A stretch of DNA of 64,000 bases from Cymodocea nodosa (taxonomy: Eukaryota; Streptophyta; Magnoliopsida; Alismatales; Cymodoceaceae), in NCBI GenBank assembly GCA_036874045.1, contig CM072337.1:24464001-24528000 (forward strand). Direction: 5' to 3'. Positions within the stretch are counted from its first letter, which is position 1. Every line of letters starts with the position of its first letter. Positions 61,966-64,000 of the stretch are shown piece by piece. Both the position numbers and the translations under genes were made by a program. Under the pieces are notes generated by a model. That model ran no database searches. It was given only the letters and a program-made list of their open reading frames with translations, and had not been told where the DNA came from.

Positions 61966-62417
61966 TGCTACATTATTAAGAAATAAAGATGCTATAGCAA
62001 ATTTAATATTTTAAATTTAATTAACTATTTCAATATATTTTATATAAATTCTGTAACTTTCAAAAACATGCACAAACACACAAAATTCATTTTTAGCAAA
62101 TTTTGTTATTTTTCTACTAATGCACAAACATACAGATTTTCTATTTCTGATAGATTCCAAAGATTTATATTTTGACAGATTTTAAGAATTCATTTCTAAC
62201 AGATTCTAGATGTACAAACAGACCTTAAAGATATCTAAATTCAAATATTCTAAGGGTTTATATTATTTACACTTTTGAGTTGAATTTTTAAAGGTTTATT
62301 TAGAATATTTTCAACCAAATAACTCATTCCTCGTGAGATTAACCCGTATTTATTGGTAGTTACAACTCATCATGCACTTGCAATTATTATTAGAAGTGAG
62401 ACCTAAAAAATTCACGT

Positions 62418-62585
62418 CACTAACAAATTTTGTTGTTTTCTTACTGGTACACAAGCATACAAATTTTCCATTTCCGATAGATTCCAAGGATTTATATTTT
62501 GATAAATTCCAACAGCTTTTAAGAATTTTTTTCTGACAGATTCAAAGTATACAGACAGACCTTAAAGTCATCTAAATTCAAATAT
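62418..62585. repeat. Second copy of the element's right end
   Basis: This segment aligns with 62085-62250, the right terminal part of the PIF/Harbinger element plus about 20 bp of flank. Shared blocks are AAATTTTGTT, GATAGATTCCAA-GATTTATA and CAGACAGACCTTAAAG against CAAACAGACCTTAAAG, then ATCTAAATTCAAATA. It is diverged and lacks the remainder of an element. Confidence 0.7.
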
Positions 62586-62589
62586 GGTT

Positions 62590-63180
62590 ATTTTATGTCA
62601 AAAAATTACAAATATAAATAAATTTATTTTGATAAAATAATAAATGAATTCTAACAAATTCTTAAGTAAAAGAATTTGAATGAAATTTTAATCGGTGATA
62701 TCATATAATATATAGTTAGAATTCATTCCAAATATTTTTCAAATATAAATTTCAAAATCTAATTAAGGTCCATTGGATATTGGACTCAGATAATTTCATA
62801 ATAAATAGATTCAAGATCGAATCCAATTTTGGATTTTGAATAATGTACCATTTATAGGCCTAGATGTGTGATCCAACTTGTTTAACTTATTTCTTATTTA
62901 AGCTATTTGACCCATTAACTTGTATAAACCATTTAATTTGTTACATGGTATAAACAATCATATAATTTAACTAAACAATGAATGTATGTATACACACACA
63001 TACATATGCCTGAACATAATCTTATACATACACGCATACCTCACATTTCCTCGTTGGTTTGATCAACCAAGCGTCTGTCATCCACACATCTTACCCGCCG
63101 ATCATTCCATCCCTATGATTGAAGCAATAAGAGGCATAGACGAAAACACAACAGTTGAGAGAAGGAGAGAATTATTAACT
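62590..63180. other. Intergenic AT-rich DNA
   Basis: No gene is seen. The text resembles the DNA left of the PIF element (words such as TCTAAATTCAAATA and GATCCAAC), which suggests both flanks derive from the same older repeat. GC content rises after about 63050. Confidence 0.4.
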
Positions 63181-63250
63181 GAACGCTCATGCTCCTCCCC
63201 GCCCAACTCTCCCTCGGCTTGGTGACGGTGTAGGCCTTCCTCACCTTCTT
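63181..63250 (-). pseudogene. REVEILLE/LHY-type MYB fragment
   Basis: Read from 63250 on the - strand, the frame gives KKVRKAYTVTKPRESW, which corresponds to the start of the single MYB repeat of REVEILLE/LHY-CCA1-type clock proteins (family pattern K-[VI]-R-K-x-Y-T-[VI]-T-K-x-R-E-S-W). The next residues, EEHER, are in a shifted frame, where the family has an EEHEKF-like motif. A TAG stands just upstream in the first frame. Homology is lost after 63181. It is a broken fragment of one exon at most; function is not expected. The match is short. Confidence 0.45.
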
Positions 63251-64000
63251 CCTCGACTAGCCTCATCGCCACGCCCGTCACCGCGCGCAGTCGGTAATTT
63301 CCGGTCGCACGAACTTGAAGAACTCATGCGTACGGCAGATCTCACGCCAGCAATCGAAGGAGGCGAGAGATAGGGCAAAAGCGAACCGAATGTTTGAAGC
63401 CGAGGTGGTTCTGCCCCTTTTATAGAGTGACGAGGAAGAGAGACGCGCGGAAAACGACTGCAGGTGTTATTAATTTGTTGACGTCGAGTACTCTGCACGC
63501 TCGTCTAATCAGCGATAACAAAGAACTTTTTGTTGTGTTATTACTATGAGTTTAAATTGAAACTTATATTTGTAGTTGAATTTCTTATTTTAAGATAAAA
63601 GTTTTAAGAGTTGCGCTCTAGAGATAAACAAGGCTTTACATCTACGCGGCAGGAATTTGGTAGGAAAATTAGCGGTTTGGGTTCAACATCGGTCACAGTT
63701 CTTGGACAAGTTGGGTTTCATAGAATGCAAAACCTCTGGCGTAAAATAAATTTTAATTTCTTTTGATATATGTATCTTCAGAAAAGTTTCAAAAATAATT
63801 GTTTCACTTTTTCACCTATAAAAAAGAGGCCTTTGTATATTAAAAAAATAGTAATAGAAAGTAAATCCTTACTTTTTTAATATTTGTGTATCTCAAAAAG
63901 TTTAAAAATTTACATGTAAATAAATTTGGGTCTGACCATGTTAATCCGGCCCAAGTCATTGACCGACATAACATAATTTTTTTCGAACTGTACTGAATTC
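63251..64000. other. GC-rich then AT-rich end of window, no supported gene
   Basis: About 63251-63420 is GC-richer and on the - strand contains several short open frames, one with CWREICRTHEFFKFV. I cannot assign them. It may be the 5' part of the same broken gene as the MYB-like fragment. From 63500 to the end the DNA is AT-rich without features. Confidence 0.35.

Larger units (their letters stand above)
58255..62225 (+). mobile_element. PIF/Harbinger transposon, internally deleted
   Basis: The left end is GAGAAGGTTTGTATAGGTGG followed by AATC. The reverse complement of the right end is AGGTCTGTTTGTACATCTAG followed by AATC. Most positions match from base 7 inward, and both continue with (T)-GCAGAAATGGATTTC / GTTAGAAATGAATTC. 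TAA flanks both ends (58252-58254 and 62226-62228), the expected target duplication. Inside are a Myb/SANT-like ORF and the beginning of a nuclease ORF; the catalytic domain is missing. It is a non-autonomous, decayed element of about 4.0 kb that sits among older LTR- and hAT-like remains. Confidence 0.8.

Overview
This is a nuclear window from a flowering plant. It is AT-rich, genes are split by GT-AG introns, and intergenic DNA is full of microsatellites, minisatellites and DNA-transposon remains. A miR172-regulated APETALA2-class gene confirms an angiosperm. The sequence alone does not settle the lineage further. Most long open frames here are chance frames in AT-rich or low-complexity DNA. 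All exon coordinates below were worked out by hand from reading frame, splice sites and phase.

Two genes are reconstructed with confidence. ELP6, an Elongator subunit, lies on the + strand at 8352-15654 with five exons and 270 codons. Its 5.5 kb first intron holds an antisense, frameshifted methyltransferase pseudogene and a diverged tandem duplication. A euAP2 transcription factor (AP2/TOE type) lies on the - strand at 42188-38541 with ten exons and 490 codons. It has two AP2 domains and a perfect-looking miR172 site in the last exon. Between them, on the + strand, two short single-exon ORFs (21359-21604 and 24579-24782) share a PPKRG core and look like diverged tandem paralogues of an uncharacterised small-protein type.

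Two PIF/Harbinger transposons are present, both flanked by TAA. The first (about 26487-31411) keeps a decayed Myb/SANT-like ORF and a decayed DDE nuclease whose three catalytic acids are all still readable. The second (58255-62225) has well matched termini, a Myb/SANT ORF and only the start of the nuclease. Both carry tandem repeats just inside the left end. The second lies within older LTR- and hAT-like debris, and its right end is repeated about 340 bp further on.

Other material includes a TIR-bordered AT-rich minisatellite (6462-7252), a family of about 190 bp dispersed repeats (46 and 51 kb), a GC-rich island with G-box motifs but no convincing gene (52770-53340), and a short REVEILLE-like MYB fragment (63181-63250). 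The genes do not form a pathway; this is ordinary plant gene space with a few single genes in repeat-rich DNA. No CRISPR array, operon, tRNA or rRNA gene was seen.
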